From contig CM068585.1 in assembly GCA_035048485.1 (NCBI GenBank), positions 56,888,198 to 56,952,197 of the forward strand: DNA of 64,000 bases, written 5' to 3'. A program made the position numbers and the translations under genes. This DNA comes from Pteria penguin (taxonomy: Eukaryota; Mollusca; Bivalvia; Pterioida; Pteriidae). Shown piece by piece: positions 48,790-61,222 of the stretch. The notes beneath the pieces are model-generated. The model ran no database searches and was not told the DNA's origin. It was given only the letters and a program-made list of their open reading frames with translations. The stretch's first letter is position 1. Every line of letters begins with the position of its first letter.

Positions 48790-50345
48790 AGTCCTTATTT
48801 TAATATCAGTGTAGGTATATTTAGATCATTTATGATTATGTACGTGAAAAATGATAGGATCTAATACCATGTTCCGGAAGAAATTTCAATCCGAGTACCC
48901 ATGTCTATTGATATCCATTTCCCTCTTTTCACTGTTTATAAGTTATCAGCAGTCAAAGAAAGACAACTCCAATAATACAGACAGACTCAGATCTGTACTC
49001 TACGCAACGTCCCTCTTCATATTAATTTTTATTGACAAGTATAAACAGAATAAAGAAGATTTTATTTTATAGTTAGCTTATCAAACAATAGTGAATATTT
49101 TTATAACTATTATCATGATGTACACACAAACCACGCCCACATGGTGAGATAACAAAATCTTTAGAAATTGTTCTTTTGATTTAATCGTCATCTTTTCAAA
49201 TTCATAAGTATAAAAATATAAACACGCTTTTTACATTTTTACACTCATATCAGAGGCCTATACTTTGGAAGTTCAAAACGTTTATAAAGGACACAAATTA
49301 CTACTTTAACTGATAAGTACAATCAAACATAACAGAAGGACACAGTTTTTCACATTTTCAACTGCTTCAGAAAGTACTCGGTAACCCCGACACGTTTTGT
49401 TGTTTTCGATAAAATCAATCTAGAAATGGATGTCTGGGATCGTGCGATATAAGTAGCAGTTGGAAGCTGACTTCACCAGAAACGAATGCGTTCAAAACTT
49501 CTGTATAAATCGTCAAAACGAATCTAGAAGGGTGATTCAAGAGATATTGCGTAGGATTCGATTCTGTAATGAAATTATCTATGATTCATTGTCATCGCTT
49601 TTTCTTTGTTTTGCTTTGAAGTGTTTTTAATTTTATTTGAAATATATTATCAACATATAACCTTATAACCATATAACCTATCATATAAAGTATGTCATTC
49701 ATATATTATACAATATCTAAACTACATCTAGACATAAAAAAATGTATTACAATATTTCAATGTATCATACTTATATTATCATACAAATCATATTAAAGTT
49801 TTTCAGCCATTTTAAGAATTTCATTTGTTTTTCTAATTCATATTTCAATAACTTAACTATATTTATTCCAGTCTTCTTGAAAATAATTACTTTAATATTA
49901 TCAATTTTGTAACATACAAGAGATTATATTGTTTAAACAGATAGCTTTGACATTAATTTCTTTGTAAAATCCTCAAACTAATATCTTCTATGTAATTTAA
50001 GAATTAAGACATTTACTTTTAACGTTCGAAACATAAGTTGATAATTTACAAACGTACATTAAATGTTTTTGGGTTTTTTTATTTATCTATTTTCATGCAT
50101 GACCAATTTTAGCACAGAGAAGATACATATTTATTCCACTTGCTTATACTTATAATTTAATTCACCAATATGTTTTTTTTTTTTTCATACATATATTCGA
50201 TCTTAGCTTTATAAATATTTTCCATTATCCTATTTTAAATATCACTTAAGACTATTTCATTCCATACAATGGTTTTTCAGACTATTTATAAAAATATGGT
50301 AATAAAAATTCATTTCAACTACCTACTATCAATTGTTTATTATTT
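48790..50345. other. Intergenic AT-rich sequence downstream of the RPTP gene
   Basis: No gene or element is recognised. The composition becomes very AT-rich from 49600 to 50340. Confidence 0.5.
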
Positions 50346-50349
50346 TCAA

Positions 50350-51870
50350 AGAAAAAAGAGGAGTTACTGGCTCAGTTATGTAGCAGCAGTCACCATGGAG
50401 CTATACAATACATGGATATAAATAATGTACTAGAACATATATCACATTACAAAAATATTTGATTGTAGCGTAACTTACTTAGGACGGTCATTTAATTTGA
50501 CAAAAGCCAAACAAATGGTGTGGTTAACCGGTTTACGGACCCACCTTCCCACTCACCGTAACAGCAGAACAATCATAGGTTGTACATTAAATAACAAGGG
50601 TCAACAGGTATCGCATATTGAGAGGTCATAAAAATATAAACACGTAAGGTATTGTAAAATACATAATGGTATAAAAATATATGCGACATCAACATGATAA
50701 ACCGTGCTCTGCCAGTCTGAAAGCGAGTTAAGACCCTAGATCTGTAGGATTCCCGACTAACAGTCAGAGGGGACGAGGTTCAGGACCATGTCTCCTCTGA
50801 AAGAGGTTTGGACAAGGCCCATCATATAGTCCCCACCGCCCTGTTAATCAGCGTGCAACGTTCAAGTAAAAGTCTGCATAAAGCTGTAGAGGGGCCAAAT
50901 ACATAGTCTTAGACCTATAGTCTTTTTGATGATCATAATATCATATTGTCTATTTAGAAGACGTTTGATTATTTTATTACATGATAAAATAACGTTATCG
51001 GAGCCTTTTACTTTCCTTAGTTTATATACGAGATCACCGTAAAAATAAGGATGGGAAATTCCATTGGATACATACTGTTGAAAAGAAATATTTCCAAATT
51101 TAGATAGAAGTTCCGGATAAGATCTGAAGATTTTGCCGAATGTGTTTCTTAGCTTGTGATATCTGTAACCCTGAGTTAAAAGTTTAGTAGTAATTTGTAA
51201 ATTTCGTTTATGAAAGTCCAAAACATCGGTGCAGCCTCTGACAAATCGAACTAATTGAGATATATAGATACCATATGATGGGAGTCGAGGGACATCGCCA
51301 TCCAAGTAAGGAAATTTACAATAGGAAATCTAAAATCCTCACGTTTATCGTAACTATTAGTATATATTAGGTGGTTGATAATTTTGATGTTTAAATCGAA
51401 GAAAGGTGTAGATTTATCTCAAGTATTAGCTTTATTCAATGTAAGCTCTGGTGGATATATTTCTGATATATATTGTTCGAATTCAGGGTTGTCGATAACC
51501 AAAATATCATCCAGATATCTGCAAGTATTATTGAATTTGTCAATGAGGTCAAAACGTTTCGATTTTTAAAGAGAAACCATAAAATCCCTCTCATAACAAT
51601 AAAGAAATAAATCTGCTATCAGAGGCGCGCAGTTAGTACCTATAAGAATCCCAACTATTTGTTGATATATCTTGCCATCAAATTGCACAAAAATATTATT
51701 CATGAGAAAATCTAGTGCTTTACATAATTCCTTGCAAGTCAAGTATTTATATGAAGTATATTGTTTGTTGGAAAAGAATCCGGAGTTATTGGAAGTACAA
51801 ATATGATATGCACTGCTTACACATAATCTCTCTTTAGTATTCAGAAATGTTATATACAACGACATAAATG
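50350..51870 (-). mobile_element. PLE copy, C-terminal half plus 3' UTR, minus strand
   Basis: From right to left it encodes SNNSGFFSNKQYTSYKYLTC, YQQIVGILIGTNCAPLIADL (motif B), a frameshifted Y-L-DD region, then DGDVPRLPSYGIYISQLVRF and QYVSNGISHPYFYGDLVYKL, followed by the 3' UTR ending near AAAGAGGAGTTACTGGCTC. It is close to the copies at 29560 and 61225. The motif A half is missing. Confidence 0.87.
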
Positions 51871-52222
51871 TACCTTTCTGAAGATTTTCTCTTCTTTCTA
51901 TAGTCTTTTTTTTTTCTTGTCAATTAGTATACAAACCAATAATGCCTTTGCAATTTAAAATGACTTTGTGTTTATAAATAATATCAATTTTAACATAACA
52001 AATCAATGTATTTTTTAAACAGACTCCATTTTTGCAATTATCCAGGTAATTTGTTTGAATTTTCTCATAATGAAATGATCATTATGTATCACTTTTGCGC
52101 TTTATTTTCTGAATTAAAAAAAAAAATGTTTAAAAATCAACAAAAGCTCTTTTTTTCTTCAAACATTAAGATATAAAAAGGAATGTTTTTACCATTTGTA
52201 TGAGATAATAATTTCAAACTGA

Positions 52223-52740
52223 CTAAGATGAGGTACTTGATGGAGTCTGGAAGAGATGAGGTATTTGATGGAGTCTGGAAGAGATGAGGTACTTGATGGA
52301 GCTCGGAAGAGATGAGGTACTTGAAGCAGTCTTCAAGTGGTGAGGTACTTGATGGAGTCTTGAAGAGATGAGGTAGTTGATGGAGCCTGGAAGAGATGAG
52401 GTACTTGATGGAGTCTGGAAGTGATGAAGTATTTCATGGAGTCTGGAAGAGATGAGGTACTTGATGAAGTCCTGAAGAGATGCGGTACTTGATGGAGTCT
52501 GGAAGAGATGAGTTACTTGATGGAACATGTGAGAGATGAGGTACTTTATGGATCCTAGAAGAGATGAGGTACTTGATGGAGCCTGGAAGAGATGAGATAC
52601 TTGATGGAGCCTGGAAGAGATGAGGTACTTGATGGAAACTGGAAGAGATGAGATACTTGATGGAATCTGGAAGAGATTTGGTACTTGATGGAGTCTGGAA
52701 GAGATGAGGAACGTTTTGGAGCCTGGAAAAACGAGGTGCT
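52223..52740 (-). repeat. 28-bp minisatellite, about 18 units
   Basis: The unit contains TACTTGATGGAGTCTGGAAG and AGATGAGG with a 28-bp period. Units show scattered point changes. The open minus-strand frame (SSRLHQVPHLFQTP) is a by-product of low stop content. Confidence 0.95.
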
Positions 52741-52835
52741 TCAAACGCCCCTACAGGTGGTGTAATCTGTCAATTTTGGGGCGATGTATGCCCTACAGTG
52801 TGCCCTCCTTAGACATATGTCTTCATCAGACCTGC

Positions 52836-52958
52836 TATGTATGTATGTATATATGTATGTACGTACGTGTGTATGTATGTATGTGGGCATGCATGTTTGT
52901 GTGTATGTATGTATGTATGTATGTATGTATGTATGTATGTATGTATGTATGTATGTAC
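52836..52958. repeat. (TGTA)n tetranucleotide array
   Basis: Imperfect up to 52900, then about 55 bases of uninterrupted ATGT/TGTA. It pairs with the reverse-complement array that follows. Confidence 0.95.
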
Positions 52959-52985
52959 ATTCAATAATAAAGTACTGATTAACTC

Positions 52986-53053
52986 ATACATACATACATA
53001 CATACATACATACATACATACATACATACATACATACATACATACATACATAC
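52986..53053. repeat. (ACAT)n tetranucleotide array, inverted to the previous one
   Basis: About 68 bases of uninterrupted CATA repeat, the reverse complement of 52904-52958, separated by a 27-base spacer. Confidence 0.95.
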
Positions 53054-53109
53054 ACAGACGGTCAGACACACACGCAAACAAACCAACAGAGACAAACAGT
53101 GCAACACAG

Positions 53110-54140
53110 ACACTCGTACGTAGGTAGATGGTGGTGCATGGTGGTACGTTGTCAGTTGTGTTGGCTGTAATAAGTGTGCACGTGAATGATATTAGTAGAG
53201 AGCACTAAACGAAGTTCTTATAGGCAATATTGTTGACAAATAGAGTGATACATACAATGTGACGTGGCTCTTGCAAGTTGAGCACGGTATAACGTGGTTA
53301 TACATATCTCTCTGCTTCCGTCTTGGCCAATGAAGTTCGGCAAAATAAGCTTAGTGGATTAGAATTATGCTTGTAATGCAGGATATATCACTTCATTGCC
53401 GAAGTGTTTCTCGTCGATGCTCTTAAACAATACTACAATGTATTCCCTCTTCATTTCACAGTCTCTATCTATATTTTCATAAAATGCCCAACAACTGTAT
53501 ATATCCTTCTTGGTGATGCAATTGTATAACAATATCTCGAATGGTATGGTACATGGCTACTGCAGTCTTACCATTTGAAATAAGGAAGAATAAATAGATA
53601 AAAACAAATATGAGTTTTAGTGAAATAATATAATGGATCTTTTCATTTCTTAGCAATGGACCAGGCAATGTTTACCATGAGAATTAAATTGAATTTTAAT
53701 TTCGATTTTTTGGTCATAACAAATTATCTTTATCTCCTCTGTGCCTAACGGTTTAATTTTTCCGAGACGCTTCAGCGATCTTCAGTGACACATGAAACGT
53801 CTTGCTATTGGTTATTTAGGCAATCATATAAACGTTTTATTTATCATCTCATGATTAGATTCCAGAAAATCGTCCGCACAACAGTTAATTCAACTTTTAT
53901 GATATCGAGTAGATTATGTTTATTAGACGCAGGAGATTTTTGTATTAGATCTATTTACAGATATGATAGGTCAGTCTGACTATCAACTTATTAAGGTGTT
54001 TTGATGACACCACGGAAGCATACAAAGATATATTAAAAGGTAACAGATAATGGTTCAGATACTTGGCCTCAACACATGAAATAAAGCAGAGAACCGTTTC
54101 ATTCAAGTGGAATTCCGTAAACAACATATACCACTCTATT
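53110..54140. other. Intergenic sequence, nothing recognised
   Basis: No gene motif or repeat family seen. Confidence 0.45.
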
Positions 54141-54149
54141 TACTATGAC

Positions 54150-54900
54150 CTAACATTCCTAGAGAAATTTCTAAACTGCACGAAAACTTCAAAATTGCTC
54201 TGCTACCAAAGCTGGTAACGATTTTGCTTTTATTAACTGCTAGCAGAGCTTGGTTTTCATTCAGCCCCTCGTATTCCAACTTAAACTCTTGTCTCTTTCA
54301 AAGATATGGGATAAACGCAAATCAGTTCTCATTTAGGATTTCTACAGATTATTCTGTTTAGAACTACTATACCTTCATTGCATTCCAAAGTTGTACAAAA
54401 ACCCATATATACATCGATTTATAGCTGTTCCACCAATTGATTTTATTTTCAAATATAAAACGAACAGACGTCCTGCTGCTCAACTACTTACTCTAATGGC
54501 GGAATCAATGAGATATGGATCCTCAAGAATTTAAATTTAATTAATAGTAGTAGCATCAAGTCTATAAATTTTGAAACCATTTCTCATCAGAAACTGAAGA
54601 CCAAAATTACAGTACCTTACTAATTTTCAACCATTTCCCATCATAAAATGAAAAGCAGAATTGGCTTACTTTTTCAAAACATGTTTCAGATGATAAACTG
54701 GTATTCACTTATAGAAATACGTCGTTGCTGGTCACAACGATACATGTTATGTTAACGAAAACTCTGCTTCCCACGTCAAATAAACCTAGAGGAGATTATT
54801 GCATTATTAAGTACAAAGATTCCGTCCAATAGTATCACCAAAATCTATCAGGTGAATTAGGAGGAGAAGTCAAAATATAAAATTTACTGATTGCAGACAA
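54150..54900 (+). mobile_element. Very degenerate PLE reverse-transcriptase relic, plus strand
   Basis: With many frameshifts it reads LPCIPKLYKNPYIHRFIAV, EIWILKNLNL, SIKSINFETISHQKLKT, which parallels the PLE order of LPKLHKNPYKHRFIA, MWILKNS and SFDFSTLYTTIPHQKLK. It is older than the other copies and closest to the second family at 25490. Confidence 0.65.
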
Positions 54901-55382
54901 TGTGCCATCACGCAATTCGTTTGAACATTCTACTCATGTGAGCTAAACAAGAAAGGGGGATTTCAAAGCTTAAACTTGAAGTCAATGAGGTCGTTTATAT
55001 TAAACTTGGTATCTCTGCTATACGTCGACGTAAACCTTTATATAGATACGGACGGATTAACTCCATAAAGTAAATTCTTCTTTGTTATAACGAGGAAAAA
55101 TTAGATTCAGTTTGTGACATTATATTCAGGTTTACATTTTACTTTTCGAAATAGAATTGTTTTAATGGTCACATATAATTACATTAGTTAAGTAATGTAT
55201 GTGAGTTTCAAGTCATTTGATAAGATACGTAAAAGAAGGCGAAAGAAGGCAAATGAGAGGGTCGGGTTACATAGCACCATGGCCAACAAATTGTGTGCGT
55301 CTCTCGTAACATTAGACCTATCATAAATGAAACTGTTATAAATAGTTTTGTGTAAAATTGTTTTCAATTCCAAAACTCTTCT

Positions 55383-55383
55383 T

Positions 55384-55432
<49 letters not shown>

Positions 55433-55440
55433 CACTACTA
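55383..55440. repeat. (CTA)n trinucleotide repeat
   Basis: About 19 near-perfect triplets with one interruption (ACC). Confidence 0.97.
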
Positions 55441-56330
55441 CGTCTTCTTTTTCTTCTTTATCATTTATGTTTTGTGCAGTAAATTACTTTAGTAGATTTT
55501 TGTACTGAACAAAAAAATAAATGGTTGGTTAATATTTTTAACTGATGCAATTTTTCTCCGATTTTGTTATTACCAAAATTATTGGAATATTAAGCATGTC
55601 TGAATTGTAAGTGCAATTTTTTATTGTGAAGAGTACGGTGATGGAGGAGGTGATTGTTTTCGAGGAAAAGAAAACATATTTATCAAATTGAATCGAAAGT
55701 AATCCATGATAACCAAATTTTAAAGACCACCCCCAGCTAGGATAGAGTTCAAACGGGTAATTTGGTTATTTCTGGCTATACACAGTAAAACTATTAGGGA
55801 CCTATTTAATTTTTTGCTATGTATATAGTTTGCGGCTGTCATTCCGGCTCTAGTTATGAGATTTATGTTTGATCTTAAAGTGTGGTCGTAAATTTAAAAA
55901 AAGTAACACTTCTGTTGATTATCGTTGTGCCTGATTAGGTGAGTATTGACTGGAAACTGTAAATAAAAATGTTTGGCAACCAACCGTCGATTCTACGAAC
56001 AATATTTCAAGAGAAAAAGTTAAAAAAAAATTACGACAGACCACCTCATTTTTCATATTTTGTACGACTTTGAAAATTTATCATACCAGGTAGATAATTT
56101 TAAAAATATGCTTTTAAAAATGTGATATTTCAGCAATGATAGAAGCAGGTACACTATTGTCATCCTTCGATGAATATTTATTTATTTTATTATGCTAAAC
56201 TTCTCAAAGTAAACTGCTAAAATACTTCCTATGCTATTCGCAGACATCAATAGACCTTGTCTTAGGTTCCGAAGATACATAAATGTTAGAGATCACTCTG
56301 CTTCGAATAGATGATGTGCCAAATAGGTAA

Positions 56331-56664
56331 TCATCAAAATGTTCGATTTTTTCATAAGTTATATTTCCGTGCATTTTTTTTTTTTTTTATTCTTGGGGGC
56401 AGGGGGGGGGGGAGGGTGATTTCCGCCAATTGTCGACATTCTGATGGGGACAAACTGCATTCCATTTCTGCTGACATTTGTCCGTACTTGTACTCATCGG
56501 GAAGGGAAAGACATATGAAATCATCAAAATCTTCAATTTTTTCATAGGTAATATTTTCGTACTTTTTTCAGGGAGGGGGGGGGGGGGGGAGGTTCCGCTA
56601 ATTTTCGACATTCTGATGAGAACAAATTGCATTCCTTTTCTGCTGATATTTTTCCATACTCATA
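56331..56664 (+). repeat. 190-bp tandem duplication with G-runs
   Basis: TCATCAAAAT at 56331 and 56521 start two units that share TCGACATTCTGATG, ACAAA-TTGCATTCC and TCTGCTGA. Each unit has a run of 12-14 G bases in the same place, so the G-runs are part of the unit and could form quadruplexes on this strand. Confidence 0.88.
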
Positions 56665-57778
56665 GGATTTAGAATTCGTACATAATCTGGTTTCAAACAC
56701 ACCGGGAAAGACATCCTACATAGCTGTAGAGCAGACGTCACCAACGAGATGTACAATAAAAATTTAACACGTAGCGAAAAATTAACACCTCCATTCAAAT
56801 TACAAACAGATGTATAGAGTACTCTTTATCAGTTAACAAACCTGACTTGAAAGCGTTGCCTCCTACCGGACAATGGTCTCATCTTATTTACAATACATTA
56901 TAAAAGGTTTTATATAGGGCTCTGTATAAATTTTTTTAAAAAATCTAAAACCTTTACATAAAATCAAAAACGAATCCTTGATAAATAAATATATATATAT
57001 AATATTGATGTAGTTTTATACAATATAAATAAAAATCATTACAAAGGCGTTCACTTTTATCCAAACTTTACAGGTTACAGAGTTATCCATAAATAAAAGA
57101 AATATTTTTCACATAGCTTAGATATTTCACCACACTGAAAATATCAGGGCCAGATGGCTCTTGAAAAAATATCAGAAAACTTAAATAGTAGTGTGTTTCA
57201 TTTTTAACATATATTTTAATGAATCAGTAGTCATTTCTCATATAATGATGTTTCTTTTTTTAATAAAAACATACTTTCATTGAAAAAAATATTTGCTATA
57301 TGCATACGTATATAATATCAATTTATAAAAAATAAAATAAAATAAAAACTTTAAAGGGCTTACAATTCACCGTTAAATAAAATGAATTTTTATCAGTTCT
57401 TTTTTTACTTAAAATACATTAAAATAAACCTCAAAGAAAATATCTAATGCAAACTTTTTAAATTAATGTTTTAATATAGTCACAATTAATAAAAACGCAA
57501 CAGTTCTATTTTCAACAATTTTCATCAACCAGCAATTTTAATACAAGTGTGTTGGAACACTTGTAAATACACTATAAAATAAAGCATTTAACATCGGCCT
57601 CAGTTGAATACTTCAGTCCAGATACGGTTTGTTGGGTATTGGACAGCGACGCATGATTGTGTCCGAGCGAGCCTCTTAATGCTTGACCAGACTCTGTAAT
57701 TTGCATGTGAGTAGCATTCCCATCGGTTGAATGAATCCCAATAAAAAAATTCTGATAGACCGGTTCATTTTGAAAATA

Positions 57779-58055
57779 GTTAATTGATTGATTGATTATT
57801 GTTTTACGTCCATTTACGATTATTTCACGTATGTGGTGACGGTATCTGCTTGATGTATTGCATACAAATTTAGACCTTTGCAACGGACCCACCCGAAGCA
57901 GTGAGGAATCTTTTACATGCAACACCATACCGTGACACGGTACCTCGGATTTTACTCTCATCCGAAAGACAGAACACCTGTGTGCCCAGGGCGAGAATCG
58001 AACCCAGGATCTCTCGATCACGAGCCAAGCACCTTATCCGCTAGTCCACATCGTC
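57779..58055 (-). mobile_element. tRNA-derived SINE, minus strand (right-copy partner of 1028-1298)
   Basis: Flanked by a perfect 15-bp target duplication, TTCATTTTGAAAATA, at 57764-57778 and 58056-58070. It retains the TGATTGATTGATTATTG tail and the tRNA-like head. Confidence 0.93.
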
Positions 58056-58079
58056 TTCATTTTGAAAATATGCCGAGAT

Positions 58080-58830
58080 TGAATAACAATCAGTGCCATG
58101 AGGTATGTTAGCTTCAGGCCTGCCTGTGCGACAAATTACTAGACAGATGGGTTGTTCCTCCTCGACTATCACTAGACTGGCCCAGAGGATTGCACTGGCG
58201 GGTTCCGTTAATGACAGACCATGCAGAGCTGGAGTGACGTCGCCGGAGTGTCTCACCCACTTATGCCATCTCCGTGACCGATTTTTTTACGGCGGCACAA
58301 ACAGCATAAAATATACAAGACGTAGTTGGATGAAACAACTTTGCGACGTCGGCTTCGATCTATGGGTCTGCACTCAAGACGACAGTTTAGGGGCTATACT
58401 TTACCGTAATCAGGAGGCAGGATCGGTTCTAGTGGATCCAACGGTGTCAGCGATGGTTGCAACGGCAATGGGCAGAAGTTCTATTCACGGATGTGTCCCG
58501 TTTTCGTTTAATGATGGGCGTATCCATATATGACTACGACGAGGTGTACGCTATGCAAATCGTTGTATTCGAGAGGCGGATAAATGGGGAGGCGGGAGCG
58601 TAAAGGTATGGAGTGACATTTACTTTCGTCATCGCACACCCCTTATCGTCTTTGATGGCACTCTCACTGCACAGTGTTATATCGGCAGCCGGAAGAAGCA
58701 TTGCAGGCAGAATGGAGGAACATACCGAAAGTCCGAATGCAACGTCTAATAAAACCTATGATAAGGAGATACCGTTCGTGTATTGCAGCAACTTGACCAG
58801 TGGTATTTATGAAAACCTCATTTAGGACAG
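58080..58830 (+). pseudogene. Tc1/mariner-like transposase relic, right copy
   Basis: Better preserved than at 1320-2085. One frame runs LASGLPVRQITRQMGCSSST, ITRLAQRIALAGSVNDRPCR and HLCHLRDRFFYGG, and extends with indels to the FNDGRIHI stretch. The adjacent frame continues RGVRYANRCIREADKWGGGS and HRTPLIVFDGTLTAQCYI. The catalytic domain is truncated, so it is inactive. Confidence 0.8.
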
Positions 58831-58859
58831 TATTAAAATATTCCTTCTCTGTTTAAGAT

Positions 58860-60110
58860 TAATGAGTTGTCGAAATATTTGTACACTGAATCAATAAAAT
58901 GACGAATGTCTTAAATAGACGACAAAATACTAATCATTTATTTTAAGTCATGGTCATTAGTGAAGTGTTAATAAAGGAAAATTTGTGATTTTCACTTCAA
59001 ATACATCTTGTTAATTTCCGATCGTATCATTTGGATCAGTAACATCAATACTTAAAATACATTTATTCGACAACAATATCCGAAATATTTGGCATTTGAG
59101 GAAGTGTAGGCATTATTTTTATGGTCTATTGAGGAAAAAGTGCAAGACGCACTTTTCCGGAATCAGATGCATTTCACATTGATAATGATACTTTGTCCAT
59201 AACATTAATATTGCTAAGTCAAATCTTCACACTTCATCATGTCCAAAAGATAAGTTTTCATGGGCGAAACGACAATCTGAGTTTTTAGGTGAATATTTTG
59301 AATACCATTGTGGGATTTAAGTCCATGGTGATGATGGTTTTGTGCTTCACCAATGTTCATGAAGAAATGATGTAAGTGTATTTTCAAAATTTTGATATAT
59401 TGGCTACAAATTTTGTATGTTGCTGAGAAACTAGTAGGTAAATCATGATAAATGAGGAATTACCTTGAATTCGTCTGTAGATAGATTTTTATTTCATAAT
59501 TTAAAACTTTTATATGAGGGTTTCGTAAAGAGTGTAAAATATATGTAGAATATTATTTATAGCTGTCGTACTTAGAAAATTAATCTTACAATATTATGTT
59601 AACAATCGAAGAAAAAATTGTAAGAGTTAGCTGGGAAGAACATTATTATTATGTAGAGACGTACTTCTTCTACGTCATAAACCTAATACATTCAGTTAAG
59701 AATATTGATAATCGATTTAGGATAGTCTTTAACGAATAAGACATTCTGAGACACAAAAAATAATATTACAACGTTTTGTTCTTCATTATGATGTTTATCG
59801 GGTGTTAAAAACGTTAGGACTTATAAGGATACTTATAAATGAGAATATATTAAACATAAGATATTGGGTTAAAGAAAGTACATTTAACACTCCTTATTTT
59901 TGAAACACCTTTATTTTTCTTTTATTCATTTTTATTATTTAGTTATTGGTGTTATCCCTTTACTAAAGGCTTATTGGTGCAGATTATTACAAATATGCAT
60001 TCAATGCTCTACACTTCGAGTTATACCTGATGGGTTTTGATGAAATAAACTTTATCCATCTTGATTATACTAAAGATTTAATAGAAACATAGTTGCAAAG
60101 ATCTATAAAA
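58860..60110. other. AT-rich non-coding stretch of the right long-repeat copy
   Basis: Collinear with 2100-3390. No gene recognised. Confidence 0.6.
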
Positions 60111-60112
60111 CA

Positions 60113-60393
60113 TACAGACCACTAGGCCACGCCGGCTTCGAGATCGTCACACCACGAATATTTCACGTATATGGTGACGGTATCTGCCTGATACGGGCAT
60201 ACAAGTTTGACCTTTGCAACGGACCCACCTGAAGCAGTGAGGGATCTTTAACGTGCCATGCATACCACGACATAGGGCCTCGGTGTTTACTGTCTCATCG
60301 AAAGACAGGACACCGGCATGACCAGAGCGGGACTCGAACCACGGCCTCCGGATCAGGAATCCAGGGCGATACCACCAGGCCACGCCGGCTTCC
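60113..60393 (-). mobile_element. Rearranged SINE (right-copy partner of 3407-3681)
   Basis: The element has a complete tRNA head at 60330-60393 but lacks the TGAT tail. In place of the tail there is the end of a second head (CCACTAGGCCACGCCGGCTT at 60119-60138) followed by CGAGATCGTCA, a copy of the target-site sequence. This looks like a collapsed SINE dimer. Confidence 0.8.
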
Positions 60394-60540
60394 AGATCGT
60401 CATGACGTGTGCAATTATAGTATAAACCAATGTATACTATGTATAAACCTACACGAATATAAATAACCGACGTCCTGGTGGTATCAGTAGAATGTAATGC
60501 TTGTATAATGTAAGTTCTATAATCTACTTTCGAACCCCGG

Positions 60541-60690
60541 TAAATATGAGTGATTTTTTCATCTATTCTTATTTATTTATTTATTATCATTATTTATTTG
60601 TTTCTATGTTTTCTTAATGCATTTGTTATTGTTATATGGGGAAAAGGCTGCGCTCTGTAATATAAAGGTGCAAATAAAAAGTGATAGTAA
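60541..60690 (+). mobile_element. ~150-bp insertion absent from the left copy, LINE-tail-like
   Basis: The left copy reads straight through CCCGGTAATTTCATTCC at about 3827-3843. Here about 150 bases are inserted between two GTAA copies. The insert ends in GCGCTCTGTAATATAAAGGT and an AAATAAAAAGTGATA tail, like the 3' end of a non-LTR retrotransposon. No coding sequence. Confidence 0.7.
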
Positions 60691-61013
60691 TTTCATTCCA
60701 AGTTCTTCTATACGTCAGTGTGAATACATTGTTTTAACCCACCGATTGATGCTGCTACATGTATAAACACGATTTCATAATCAAGTTCCTAGGGAAATCT
60801 ACGTTTACGCAAACATATGTGGTCATCCGTCCTCAGCACACTATAATAGTAAACTGCATCATCTGCTCATTCTTTCATACTAGCAATATCGTGGTACACC
60901 ATAAGGCCACCTAGTGTGACAACTTTCATATCTCAATTCCACATTATGGGCATTTATTATCAATTCTATGTAATTTTCAAAATCATCTCGGCACAGATAT
61001 TGACGCTTGATCA

Positions 61014-61222
61014 CTGTGATACCTTGTAACAAATTCCTTAACCAGTCCCCTAGGTCTAACGTAGAGGACACTGATACCTGTTAACCAGTTCCTTAGATCT
61101 ACCGTAGATGACAGTGATACCTGGTAACACATTCCCTCGGTCTACTGTAGATGACAGTGATACCTGGTAACACATTCCCTAAATCTACCGTAGATGACAG
61201 TGATACCTGGTAACACATTCCG
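61014..61222 (+). repeat. 43-bp minisatellite, right copy, about 5 units
   Basis: Same unit as at 4150-4885. The last unit breaks off within CACATTCC and runs directly into PLE sequence (CGTATTTTATTAC), which in the left copy lies about 520 bases beyond the array. Confidence 0.95.

Noticed and set aside
52223..52744. 173-codon minus-strand frame rich in SSRLHQVPHLFQ
   Set aside because: Low-stop 28-bp minisatellite, no start context, no family resemblance.
52815..52835. CTGATGA followed by a hairpin (minus strand, AGACATATGTCT) suggesting a hammerhead
   Set aside because: The required GAAA after stem II is absent (AAGG instead) and no stem III follows.
52986..53053. Telomere-like repeat
   Set aside because: The unit is CATA/TATG, not TTAGGG or another known telomeric unit.
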